Below are positions 1 to 7,955 of a stretch of 64,000 bases of DNA, in pieces. Below the pieces are notes generated by a model. It ran no database searches, was not told the origin of the DNA, and saw only the letters and a list, made by a program, of their open reading frames with translations. Made by a program: the position numbers and the translations under genes. Numbering within the stretch: position 1 is the stretch's first letter; each line of letters opens with the position of its first letter. Location of the stretch: contig NZ_CP007440.1 of the NCBI RefSeq assembly GCF_001579845.1, positions 7,958,029-8,022,028 of the forward strand, given 5' to 3'. The DNA comes from Rhodoplanes sp. Z2-YC6860. Lineage in GTDB: Bacteria > Pseudomonadota > Alphaproteobacteria > Rhizobiales > Xanthobacteraceae.

Positions 1-891
1 CTGATAGTCGGACAGAAAGCACTCGCTGCGTGACGCCACCCATTTCACCGGGCGGCGCAGCCGCAGCGCCGCCCAGGCGATGATGGTCTCTTCCGGATAG
101 TGCTTGCCTTTGTAGCCGAAGCCGCCGCCGACATCGGGCGCGATGAGCCGGATCGCGGTCTGCGGAAGCCTGAGCTGTTCGGTCACATTGCGGCGGATGT
201 GATGCGGCACCTGGGTCGAGCAATAGAGCGTCAGCTTGCCGGCGCCGCCATCGGCCAGCACGGCACGCGGCTCGATGGCCGCGCCGATCAGCCGGCCGTT
301 GACGAGATCGAGCCCGACCGTGTGCGGCGCATTCGCAAAGGCCTTGGTCACCGCGGCCGTGTCGCCGCGCGCGAAACGGAAGCAGACGTTGTCCGGCGCC
401 ATCTCATGCAGTTGCGGCGCGCCGGCTTCCATCGCGGCACGGCCATCGATCACGGAGTGCAACTGTTCGTAGTCCACATCGAGAAGATCGGCTGCGTCCT
501 GGGCTTGCGCCCGCGTCTCGGCAATGACGGCAGCCACGGCCTCGCCGACATGGCGGACCACGTCGCGCGCCAACGCCCAACGCGGCGGTTCGGCCATCGG
601 CTTGCCGTCGGACGTCGCGATCGCCCAGAGCGGCGCCATGGGCCCGACTTTGTCCTGCGCCAGGTCGGCGCCGGAGAACACCGCGACGACACCGGCCGAT
701 GCTGCAGCGGCCGTCTTATCGATCCGTCTGATGCGGGCATGGGCGTGCGGCGATCGCACCAGCACGCAGTGCAACTCGCCCGGCAGCGAAATATCGGCGA
801 CGAAGCAGCCCTGACCGCGGAGAAATTTAGGGTCCTCGACGCGCAACACCGAGGCGCCGATGCCTTCACCTGCGATTTTGGCGCGCGCGTC
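1..891 (-). CDS. Xanthine dehydrogenase-family molybdopterin-binding subunit, 3'-truncated by window edge
   Basis: This is the N-terminal ~295 residues of a molybdenum hydroxylase large subunit. The translation shows the family opening (IGASVLRVEDPKFLRGQG), the substrate-domain entry (GEAVAAVIAETRAQA, DYEQL) and the glycine-rich motif APDVGGGFGYKGKHYPEE that precedes the cofactor domain. It would hydroxylate an aromatic or N-heterocyclic substrate together with FAD and 2Fe-2S subunits that are not in the window. The frame is open across the stop of the upstream dioxygenase gene. No ATG lies near the expected start; the first in-frame alternatives are GTG at 849 and TTG at 846, so the 5' end is uncertain. 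It is probably the last visible gene of the leftward catabolic operon. The family is sure, the substrate is not. Confidence 0.8.
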
Positions 892-1916
892 TATTGCAGT
901 TCCTCGCGCAGGAGATCGAGTCGCTCGAAGGCCGAGCGGTCGGAGACGACAAACAAGGTCGCATCGCCGTCCTTCGCGATGTGGCTCGCGAAGGTCCAGT
1001 GCGGGATCGAGAACACGTCGTGTTGCGACCAATCGAACGTGTGTTCGCCCACCGTCGAGCGGCCTGAGCCCGACACCACGAGGCAGATCATGTTGCAGGT
1101 GGTGCGCTTCGGCCGCGTTGTGTTGTTCTTCGGCAGCCGCACCGCGTAGCAGTCGAGCGCCGGCATCACGGAGTCGCCAGTGGCCGGATTAGTGTAGCGC
1201 AAGGTGTGTGCGCCGTCCGGACCGGCCGGCAACGCAGCGAGCAACCGCCGCATCGCCGCGCCGGAATAGTGGTACTTCGGCGAATGCGCGGGTCCGCGCT
1301 GGATATCGGCGCCGGCCATTCCCGATTCGGCCCAGAGCTTCTCGTCGCCCTCGTCGACCTGCCAGAACTGATTGGCCTTGGGATCGCCGGGTTCGAAGAA
1401 GTTCGCGTCAAGCTGACGGAGCAGCGGAATGTTCGCGGCATCGAACCAGATGATGCGGCGGTCGGTCTCGTTGATGTGGCCGTGCCAGCACATCGGCGGC
1501 GTAAGAATGAGGTCGCTTTCGCGCATATCGCAGCGTCGGCCGTTGACAATGGTGGCGGCGCCGTCGGCACGGGTGGCAAAGCGGATTGCCGCAAACGTGT
1601 GCCGGTGCGGCCGCGCGCGGTCGCCGGGATCGAGCACCGTGAAGGCCGCGATCAGATTCGACGTGGTGACCGTGTCGCCGCCGAACGCCGGATTGACCAG
1701 GATCAGGGCGCGGCGCTCGACATCGTCGATCGGCACCTCGGACACGGCGCGATGAGTGAAAGGCTCGATGTCGCGCCAGCGCCAGATCAGCGGCGGGTCT
1801 TTCGCCTGCGGCTTCACCGGCGTCAGCGTGCGGAAGCGATCCCACAATGGATGCAGGTTCGCGGCTTCGAGCTGCGCGACGAAATCCGAGGCTTGCTTCG
1901 GCGCAGGATTGGCCAT
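891..1916 (-). CDS. Gentisate 1,2-dioxygenase-like bicupin ring-cleavage dioxygenase
   Basis: A 341-residue bicupin of the gentisate/1-hydroxy-2-naphthoate dioxygenase family, which cleaves dihydroxylated rings with Fe(II) and O2. The N-terminal cupin carries the metal-binding RPHRHTFAAIRF segment (two His) and the second strand motif CWHGH; the C-terminal cupin (about residues 240-335) ends in SIPHWTFASH. Length fits the family (about 340-380). The start at MANPAPKQ was chosen because the open frame further upstream has no coding character. It lies 41 bases after the binding-protein gene and its stop abuts the molybdenum hydroxylase gene. The family is clear. Gentisate itself is only the default substrate; a related hydroxylated ring acid is equally possible given the NicX-like gene in the same operon. 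Confidence 0.75.
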   Translation of the reverse strand: MANPAPKQASDFVAQLEAANLHPLWDRFRTLTPVKPQAKDPPLIWRWRDIEPFTHRAVSEVPIDDVERRALILVNPAFGGDTVTTSNLIAAFTVLDPGDRARPHRHTFAAIRFATRADGAATIVNGRRCDMRESDLILTPPMCWHGHINETDRRIIWFDAANIPLLRQLDANFFEPGDPKANQFWQVDEGDEKLWAESGMAGADIQRGPAHSPKYHYSGAAMRRLLAALPAGPDGAHTLRYTNPATGDSVMPALDCYAVRLPKNNTTRPKRTTCNMICLVVSGSGRSTVGEHTFDWSQHDVFSIPHWTFASHIAKDGDATLFVVSDRSAFERLDLLREELQ

Positions 1917-1957
1917 TCTCGCGTTCTCTCCACGGCCCGCCGTTGGCAAAGCGCCGG

Positions 1958-2884
1958 TCAGGTCTTCGGCAGCTTCTCGTCCACGTTGGTCTTGTCGATG
2001 ATGACGTGCTTGATGAACACCTGCGGCGCGACCTTGTCGCCCTTCAGATACGTCGCAAGCACGTCGACGCCCAGCCGGCCCCACAGCACCGGATTGAGCT
2101 CGATCGTCATCGCCATCTTGCCGTCTTTCACCGCGCGCAGCGCGGGCGGCACGCCGTTCATGCCGGTGACCAGCGTCGATTTGCCGGCGGCCAGCACCGC
2201 CTGCATGGCGCCGAGCGCCACGTCGTCGTTGGCAGTGTAGATCGCCTTGAGGTCCGGATGCGCGACCAGCGCGTCCTCGGCCTGCTTGACGCCGCGCTCG
2301 CGGGTCAGCGGGCCGTCGCTCTTCGACACGATCTGGATTTTCGGATGCTTCGCCATCATCTCGGCGTAGCCGTCGCCGAGATTGCGGAACGTCGGTGCGC
2401 CACTCGGACCGAGCAGCATCGCCACCTTGCCTTCGTCCCCGATCGCCTTGGCGGTCCATTCGGCGATGTCGCGGCCGATCTGCTTCTCGTCCATCGCCAC
2501 ATGCAGCGTCTGGTTCGGCGAGGTCGAGCCGCGCGCCACAGAAACAATCGGCACATTGCCGGCCTTGGCCGCGTCGTAGGCGGCGTTCACGCCGACCGCG
2601 TCGATCGGCGAGATGAGGATGCCCTTGACGCCGCCCGCCACGAGATCCTGCACGCCGTTGATCTGCTTGACCTTGTCTTCGTTGGCCGAGACGGTCGCGA
2701 CCTCCCATCCCAATTCCTGGGCGCGGGCGCGGATGCCCCGCAGCATTGCGATGTAGAACGGGTTGTCGTCCTGGGCGAGCGAAACGCCGATGGTGATCTT
2801 GTCCTGAGCCGAGGCCGGAGCGGACACCAAAACGGCCGGCAGCAGCAGCGCCGCAGCCAGAAGCGAACGACGAAGCATCGGCAT
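1958..2884 (-). CDS. CUT2-type ABC transporter periplasmic substrate-binding protein
   Basis: A 308-residue periplasmic binding protein of the ribose/xylose (RbsB-like, peripla_BP_4) family. It has a clear signal peptide (MPMLRRSLLAAALLLPA ending APASAQ) and the family start KITIGVSLAQDDNPFYIAML. The chosen start has a GGGGAG ribosome-binding sequence just upstream. The interior TANDDVALGAMQA and GMNGVPPALRAV segments match the hinge and ligand cleft of this fold. It lies 16 bases after the permease gene in an ATPase-permease-binding protein order. CUT2 systems usually carry sugars. Because the same operon encodes ring-opening dioxygenases, the ligand may instead be a sugar conjugate or another small molecule; the sequence does not decide. 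Confidence 0.88.
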   Translation of the reverse strand: MPMLRRSLLAAALLLPAVLVSAPASAQDKITIGVSLAQDDNPFYIAMLRGIRARAQELGWEVATVSANEDKVKQINGVQDLVAGGVKGILISPIDAVGVNAAYDAAKAGNVPIVSVARGSTSPNQTLHVAMDEKQIGRDIAEWTAKAIGDEGKVAMLLGPSGAPTFRNLGDGYAEMMAKHPKIQIVSKSDGPLTRERGVKQAEDALVAHPDLKAIYTANDDVALGAMQAVLAAGKSTLVTGMNGVPPALRAVKDGKMAMTIELNPVLWGRLGVDVLATYLKGDKVAPQVFIKHVIIDKTNVDEKLPKT

Positions 2885-2900
2885 GGCAGTCTCCCCTCTT

Positions 2901-3839
2901 CTACCGATGAGAGCGTAGCCGATCTGCCGCCGCGGCGGCAATGATCACCGCGCCGATGGCGACGCGCTGCCAGTAGGAATCGACGTTGAGCAGATTCAGG
3001 CTGTTGCCCAGCACGATCATGATGAAAACGCCGATAATGCTTTTGTAGAGCGTGCCCTCGCCACCCTGCAGCGACGCCCCGCCGAGCACGACGGCGGCGA
3101 TGGCGGTCAGTTCGTAGAACTCGCCCGCGGTAGGCTGGCCGGATTGCAGCCGCGCCGCGAGCATCACGCCGGCGACGCCGGCCAGTGCACCGCACCACAC
3201 ATAGGTCGAGGCAATGATCCGCTCAACCTGCACGCCCGAAAGGTACGCCGCGTCGCGGTTGCCGCCAGTGGCGTAGATGCGCCGTCCATAGGGCGTCCAA
3301 TGCATCACCCAGGACAACGCGACCAGCAGCACCGCCGGCACCCAGACCAGATAGTGCACGCCGAACAGGCGCTCGGAGCCGAAAGCGATGAACGACGACG
3401 GCATGCCGTCGTCGCCGACCGGCGCGCCGCCGGTGACGAGAAACACCAGGCCGCGGACCAGCACCATGGTGCCAAGCGTGGTGATGAACGGATTGACCCC
3501 GAGCTTGGCGATGATCAGGCCGTTGGCGAGCCCGACCAACGCGCCGGTCCCGACACCGGCCAGCACGCCGGCCGCGATGCCGAACTTCACCATGGTCATC
3601 GCGGCAATGCAGCCGGCCAACGCCACGGTCGAACCAACCGAGAGATCGAAGCCGCCGCCGATGATGACGAACGTCATGCCGATCGCGATCACCGCCATGA
3701 TCGACGACTGCACCAGGATGTTTGTCAGGTTGAGCGGCGACAGGAACCTGCTGGTGAGAAGCGCTGTGACGGCACACAACGCCACCAGCGTGATCAGAGG
3801 AATCTGGCCCGCGAGGTTGAACCGCTTCGCCATCGTCAT
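2901..3839 (-). CDS. CUT2-type ABC transporter permease (RbsC-like)
   Basis: A 312-residue inner-membrane permease of the BPD_transp_2 family. The translation is a series of hydrophobic helices, beginning with IPLITLVALCAVTALLTSRF, and includes the family segments GMTFVIIGGGFDLSVGS near residue 60 and LGVNPFITTLGTM near residue 120, followed by the late loop GGASLQGGEGTLYKSIIG. The start ATG overlaps the stop of the ATPase gene as ATGA, a typical sign of translational coupling. It should form the membrane channel for the adjacent ATPase and binding protein. Confidence 0.88.
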   Translation of the reverse strand: MTMAKRFNLAGQIPLITLVALCAVTALLTSRFLSPLNLTNILVQSSIMAVIAIGMTFVIIGGGFDLSVGSTVALAGCIAAMTMVKFGIAAGVLAGVGTGALVGLANGLIIAKLGVNPFITTLGTMVLVRGLVFLVTGGAPVGDDGMPSSFIAFGSERLFGVHYLVWVPAVLLVALSWVMHWTPYGRRIYATGGNRDAAYLSGVQVERIIASTYVWCGALAGVAGVMLAARLQSGQPTAGEFYELTAIAAVVLGGASLQGGEGTLYKSIIGVFIMIVLGNSLNLLNVDSYWQRVAIGAVIIAAAAADRLRSHR

Positions 3840-5305
3840 CCGCCGATGGCGGCGTGCAGCCGCCGTTCGTCGAAGCCCTGCGCGGCTTCGAAACGCGCCG
3901 TGATCTTCTGCTGGCGCAACGCACAGATGCTGTCGCAAAGCCGCGTCAGCTCGGCGAGATCGCTTGATGACGCCAGCACCGCACCGCCGCGATTGGCGAA
4001 CTTGCGAAGGAGCGCGTGAATCTGCGCCTTCGCCACGATATCCACGCCCTGGGTCGGCTCCTCGAGGAGGAGCACGCCGACGTTCAGCGCGAGCCACTTG
4101 GCGAGAATCACCTTCTGCTGGTTGCCGCCCGACAGCGCCCTCACCGGCAGCGACGGATTGCGCGGCCGCACATCGAGCTGCTCCATCAGCTCGGCGACCA
4201 GGCGATCCCCCGCGAAATGGTCAAGGCTGCCGCCGCGCGTCAGCCGGTCGAGGGTCGGCAGCAGAATATTGTCGCGCACCGAAAGGTTCATCACCAGCCC
4301 GAGCCGGCGCTCGCCGGGCACCATGCCGACGCCCAAGCTGATCGCATCGATCGGAAGATCAAGCCGCCGGGCTTCACCGCGCACGCGGACATTCGCGCCG
4401 CCGGCCGCGAGACCGTAGAGCCGCCGCAGCACGCGGCCGGTGCCACTGCCGAGAAGGCCGACCAAGCCCACGATCTCGTTGGCCCGAAGCCTGATCGCGT
4501 CGGTGCGCTGGTCGGCGTCTTCCAAAATGGTTTCGCCTGGCGCCGCGCCGCGATCGCCGATCTGGGCCTCGGCGCGGCCGGTCATGGCCTGGACCAGGTC
4601 GCGAACCGCAAACGAGCCGCGGCGGCTGGTCGCAACCACTTGGCCGTCGCGCAGCACCGTGCAGCGGTCGGCCAAGGCCACGACCTCGTCGAGCCGGTGC
4701 GACACGTAGATGATCGCTGTGCCCTGGCTCTTCATTCGCGCCAGCAAGGCAAACAGCCGCTCGATCTCGCGCGTCTCCAGCGCCGCCGTCGGCTCATCGA
4801 GAATGAGAAGCCGGCAGCGACGCCGCAGCGCCTTGGCGATGGCGACAAGCTGGCGCTCGGCGAAGCTCAATTGATCGACGCGAACGTCGGGATCTGGCGC
4901 GAACTCGAGCGCGGCCAGCGCAACCCGCGCTTCCTCGCGCATGGCGTCGCGATCGACGGTCGCAATGCCAAGCCTGCGGCGCACCGGCGGACCGTCGAGC
5001 GTCAGGTTTTCGGCAACCGACAGGGCCGGGACGAGACGCAGCTCCTGCGGAATGGCGGCGATGCCCGCCGCGATGGCATCATGAGGGCTGTTGAAGTGGT
5101 GGGCCTTGCCGTCAACCGCGACCTCGCCCTGATCGGGCCGGTGCACGCCGCTCAGCACCCGCACCAGCGTCGATTTACCGGCGCCGTTCTCGCCGACCAG
5201 CGCGTGGATTTCTCCCGGCATCACGTCGAAATCGACATGGTCGAGCGCGCGCGTTGCGCCGAACTGCTTCGTGATGCCGTACGCGCTGGCCGCCGGAGTG
5301 CTCAT
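3836..5305 (-). CDS. CUT2-type ABC transporter ATP-binding protein with two ABC domains
   Basis: A 489-residue double-ATPase of the RbsA/XylG type. Domain 1 has Walker A GENGAGKST, signature LSFAERQLVAIAKAL and Walker B LLILDEPTAAL. Domain 2 has a degenerate P-loop (GLLGSGTGRVL, lacking GKS/T), signature LSGGNQQKV and a Walker B-like LLLEEPTQGVD. The weakened second Walker A is seen in many CUT2 ATPases, in which one site hydrolyses. The start MSTPAAS was chosen because upstream in-frame sequence overlaps the NicX-like gene and lacks coding character. It lies 14 bases after that gene and overlaps the permease start by four bases. Confidence 0.88.
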   Translation of the reverse strand: MSTPAASAYGITKQFGATRALDHVDFDVMPGEIHALVGENGAGKSTLVRVLSGVHRPDQGEVAVDGKAHHFNSPHDAIAAGIAAIPQELRLVPALSVAENLTLDGPPVRRRLGIATVDRDAMREEARVALAALEFAPDPDVRVDQLSFAERQLVAIAKALRRRCRLLILDEPTAALETREIERLFALLARMKSQGTAIIYVSHRLDEVVALADRCTVLRDGQVVATSRRGSFAVRDLVQAMTGRAEAQIGDRGAAPGETILEDADQRTDAIRLRANEIVGLVGLLGSGTGRVLRRLYGLAAGGANVRVRGEARRLDLPIDAISLGVGMVPGERRLGLVMNLSVRDNILLPTLDRLTRGGSLDHFAGDRLVAELMEQLDVRPRNPSLPVRALSGGNQQKVILAKWLALNVGVLLLEEPTQGVDIVAKAQIHALLRKFANRGGAVLASSSDLAELTRLCDSICALRQQKITARFEAAQGFDERRLHAAIGG

Positions 5306-5319
5306 CGGCGCAGTCGCTA

Positions 5320-6381
5320 TCAGCGCGCCACCCGCATGACGCGCATCTTCTCGTCGGCGATACGGCCGTTCTCGATGATCACGTCGTTGTCGAGCGTCAC
5401 CGTGCAGTCGCGCATCGGCACGTCGTAGTGACCCTTGGTGGTGCGCTTGCCGCCGCCTTGCGAGTTCGGCCCGGTCGAGAACAGGAAGTTGCCGGCAAAG
5501 CAGCGCGCGCCGGCATGATGCCGCGTCGGATCGGCGCCACGGAGCGCGATCGCATCCCAGCGGCCTTGCGGATTGAGGCCCCAGCCGAGATGCGAGATGG
5601 CATGGCCGTCCATGTCGTCGGGGCGGGCCTTGTTGCCGTCGAGCCAATCGCTCATCAGCTTGGCGTCGAGTCCGCCTTCGATCTTGCGGATGAAGCCGTC
5701 GCGAACGTCGAGCCGCACCTCGTCCTGCACGTAACGGCAATAGGGCAGCACGATGATGTCGCCTGGCGCGAACACCACAGTGCCGTTGGCCGTGCCTTCG
5801 TTGGGGAAGGTGTGAACATGGCCCGCGCCCCAGTGATCGAACCGGCCGGCGCTCTCCGAATAGCCGTACTGGCTCATGGTCGGATATTCGCCAAGCTGCA
5901 CCGTGAGATCGGTGCCGCCCGGCCGCGTGATGCGCATGGTCTTGGCTCGCTTGAGCCGCTGATCGGCATAGACCACCGCCTCCTTCAATCCCGGCGGCGC
6001 CAACAACTCCTCGAGCTCATCCGGACCGTCGATCACCATCAGCACGCGGGTGCCTGCGTCACGCGCCTCCTTGAGCCAGCGGGTGAACAGCGGAATGTGC
6101 AGGCAGACCAGCATGTCGGCGGCCTTGATGGCATCGAGCGTGCCCTTGCAGCGGCCGACTGTCTCGACGCCGACCTTGGTCCAGGACGGCATGGCGTTGA
6201 CACACATTTCGTAGGCGTCGGCACCGAGATCCTCGGCGGCCGCAAAGGCCGCGGACACGTAGTCACGCCGCGCGCCGAGATCGCTCAGGAGAACGATGGT
6301 TTCGCCCTTCTGCACGTTGCAGAGCAGGAATTCCTGCCGGAACAGCATCGCGAGCTTGGCGTGATTGATGGCTTCATGCAT
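5320..6381 (-). CDS. NicX-like 2,5-dihydroxypyridine 5,6-dioxygenase family protein
   Basis: A 353-residue protein of the NicX / M29 aminopeptidase-like fold. As recalled, Pseudomonas NicX, a non-haem iron enzyme that opens 2,5-dihydroxypyridine in nicotinate catabolism, shares the block GQYPAVTEYGY (here GEYPTMSQYGY), the RWDHW-type stretch (here RFDHWGAGH), ISHIGWGL (here ISHLGWGL), NFLFSTGPN and a GGKR-H-D segment (here GGKRTTKGHYDVPMRDC). The His of ISHLGWG and the His and Asp of GHYDVP correspond to the iron ligands described for that enzyme. It is the first gene of the operon with an ABC importer, a gentisate-like dioxygenase and a molybdenum hydroxylase. The fold and probable ring-opening role are well supported; the exact ring is inference. 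Confidence 0.72.
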   Translation of the reverse strand: MHEAINHAKLAMLFRQEFLLCNVQKGETIVLLSDLGARRDYVSAAFAAAEDLGADAYEMCVNAMPSWTKVGVETVGRCKGTLDAIKAADMLVCLHIPLFTRWLKEARDAGTRVLMVIDGPDELEELLAPPGLKEAVVYADQRLKRAKTMRITRPGGTDLTVQLGEYPTMSQYGYSESAGRFDHWGAGHVHTFPNEGTANGTVVFAPGDIIVLPYCRYVQDEVRLDVRDGFIRKIEGGLDAKLMSDWLDGNKARPDDMDGHAISHLGWGLNPQGRWDAIALRGADPTRHHAGARCFAGNFLFSTGPNSQGGGKRTTKGHYDVPMRDCTVTLDNDVIIENGRIADEKMRVMRVAR

Positions 6382-6398
6382 GGCCGTCGCTCCATACG

Positions 6399-7553
6399 TC
6401 AGGCCTGCACCTTAGCAAAGATTCTGCGGGCGATACCTCCGAAAAACTTGGACCGGTCCGGAGCCGGTGCCTGGGGGGCGTGGTGTTTCTGGCGCGGCAC
6501 CGCGCGAATGCAGTCGTGAACGAACGTCAGCTTGGCCACGATCGCCGGCGCCAGGACAAAAGGATAAAGATCGGGCAGCCCCATGCTGCGGTTGAGCGAA
6601 TTAGCCGCGACGGTCAGCGACACCCAGGCGTCGACGATCGGACCGATCTCGGCCTTGTGCGGGTCGAAGTCGAACTTCGCTGTAAGGTCGCCGCCATTGG
6701 CGACGCGCGGCCGCACGCTCAGTCCGAAAGAACGCGCGGTCTCCAGCGTGTCGACCATGTGGAAATAGTGCGCCCAGGTTTCGGCGAAATCCTCCCACGG
6801 ATGGCAGGACGCGTAGGTGGTGACGAAGCTCTCCTGCCAATTGGCGGGCGGGCCATTTTCGTAATTCTGCTTGAGCGCTTCGGCGTAATCCAATCGCTCG
6901 TCGCCGAACACTGCGCGGAATTTTTCGAGATTGTCCGTGTCGCCAATCAAGCGGTCCCAATAATAGTGGCCGATCTCGTGCCGGAAATGCCCCAGCAGCG
7001 TGCGATAGGGCTCGGACATCTCGGTGCGGATGCGTTCACGCTGAGCATCGTCGGCCTCAGCCAGATTGATGGTGATCACGCCATCGGCATGGCCCGTCAT
7101 CACGGGCACCGTCGAGCCATCCGGCGAAGGCGCCTTGGGGTGCAGGAAATCGAACGCCAATCCGTCAGGGTCTTCGGCCTTGGTCGCAAGCGGCAGCCGC
7201 AGCTTGAGCAAGGTGTAGATCAGCCGGTGCTTGGCGAATTCGATCTTGCGCCAAGGCACGATGTTTTCCGGCACCGATAAATCGGGGACGGTCTGATTAT
7301 GCCGGCAAGCCGAGCAGTAATCGCTCGGCCGGACGTCGTCGACCATCCAATTGCAAACGCCGTACTGGGCATTGGCGCAAAACCGGTATCGCTTTTCCGG
7401 CTCCGCCATCGCGCGCCAGGTTTCGCCATCCGGTTCGACGACAGACAACGTTTCAAGTGAGCGCAAATAGCCGAGCTGAGAGCCGCAGCTTTCGCAGCGC
7501 GTGTTCTCGAAATGGAGCAACTGATTGCACTTCTGGCACTCGAACAGCTTCAT
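6399..7553 (-). CDS. Zinc-ribbon metallopeptidase family protein (HExxH)
   Basis: A 384-residue putative zinc metallopeptidase. The N-terminus is a zinc ribbon (ECQKC at residues 5-9 and CESC at 20-23) with a second cysteine set (CANAQYGVC, CSACRH). The middle carries the catalytic HEIGHYYWD motif, followed by an Asp/Glu-rich stretch and a conserved EDFAETWAHYFHMVDTL segment that probably gives the third ligand. This architecture matches the family annotated as zinc-binding metallopeptidase or zinc-ribbon-domain peptidase (DUF2248-like); its substrate is unknown. No signal peptide is seen, so it should be cytoplasmic. A GGAAC-N17-CGTT promoter lies 30 bases upstream of the start, which puts it under the stress sigma factor EcfG. 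It ends 17 bases before the catabolic operon. Confidence 0.8.
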   Translation of the reverse strand: MKLFECQKCNQLLHFENTRCESCGSQLGYLRSLETLSVVEPDGETWRAMAEPEKRYRFCANAQYGVCNWMVDDVRPSDYCSACRHNQTVPDLSVPENIVPWRKIEFAKHRLIYTLLKLRLPLATKAEDPDGLAFDFLHPKAPSPDGSTVPVMTGHADGVITINLAEADDAQRERIRTEMSEPYRTLLGHFRHEIGHYYWDRLIGDTDNLEKFRAVFGDERLDYAEALKQNYENGPPANWQESFVTTYASCHPWEDFAETWAHYFHMVDTLETARSFGLSVRPRVANGGDLTAKFDFDPHKAEIGPIVDAWVSLTVAANSLNRSMGLPDLYPFVLAPAIVAKLTFVHDCIRAVPRQKHHAPQAPAPDRSKFFGGIARRIFAKVQA

Positions 7554-7582
7554 GATTTTTCGATGGGTTGAAAGCGCACCTC

Positions 7583-7608
7583 AACGCCGGGGTTTTAGCG
7601 ATGGTTCC
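7583..7608 (-). promoter_or_regulatory. Predicted EcfG-dependent promoter of the zinc metallopeptidase gene
   Basis: Read on the minus strand, the segment is GGAAC (7608-7604), a 17-base spacer and CGTT (7586-7583). This matches the alphaproteobacterial EcfG consensus GGAAC-N16/17-CGTT exactly. The ATG of the downstream gene is at 7553, giving a short leader of about 20-25 bases. Confidence 0.65.
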
Positions 7609-7725
7609 TGCCGGCAACGATCCGGCCTCGTGCATCGCCACTCCAAATCATGGAACTTCCTCAGCACGCTTGAATTGGTGTGGCCAAGGGGAATTGAAAA
7701 GTACATTGCGAACGTGGAGGCATTG

Positions 7726-7881
7726 ATGTTGTCCACCGTGCTGATCGTCATTCTGATCCTCATGTTGCTCGGCGCGTTGCCGACGTGGGGATACAGCAGC
7801 GGCTGGGGCTATGGCCCCGGCGGGATCGTCGGCACGATCCTCGTGATCGTGGTCGTTCTCGCCCTGTTGGGTCGTATTTAG
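7726..7881 (+). CDS. DUF3309 small membrane protein
   Basis: A 51-residue hydrophobic protein of the DUF3309 family: a first helix (LSTVLIVILILMLLGALPTW), a glycine/tyrosine-rich turn (GYSSGWGYGPGG) and a second helix (IVGTILVIVVVLALLG). The function is unknown. Members are common in soil alphaproteobacteria, often among stress genes, as here. An in-frame extension upstream exists but is not hydrophobic in a family-like way, so the ATG at 7726 is preferred. The gene is followed at once by a strong hairpin terminator and converges with the AI-2E transporter gene. Confidence 0.75.
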   Translation: MLSTVLIVILILMLLGALPTWGYSSGWGYGPGGIVGTILVIVVVLALLGRI

Positions 7882-7899
7882 CCCACTTCCAAGGGTACG

Positions 7900-7934
7900 G
7901 CAAAACGGGCGGCCTCATCGGCCGCCCGTTTTGC
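7900..7934. terminator. Bidirectional hairpin terminator between DUF3309 and AI-2E transporter genes
   Basis: A perfect 15-base-pair stem (7900-7914 with 7920-7934, GCAAAACGGGCGGCC and its complement) closes a TCATC loop. The A-rich and T-rich outer ends supply U tracts in both directions, as expected for convergent genes. Confidence 0.85.
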
Positions 7935-7955
7935 TGACAACTCTCGACGGAAAGC

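Noticed and set aside
7652-7676. EcfG promoter for the DUF3309 gene
   Set aside because: GGAAC is present but no CGTT follows at 16-17 bases (AATT/ATTG instead).
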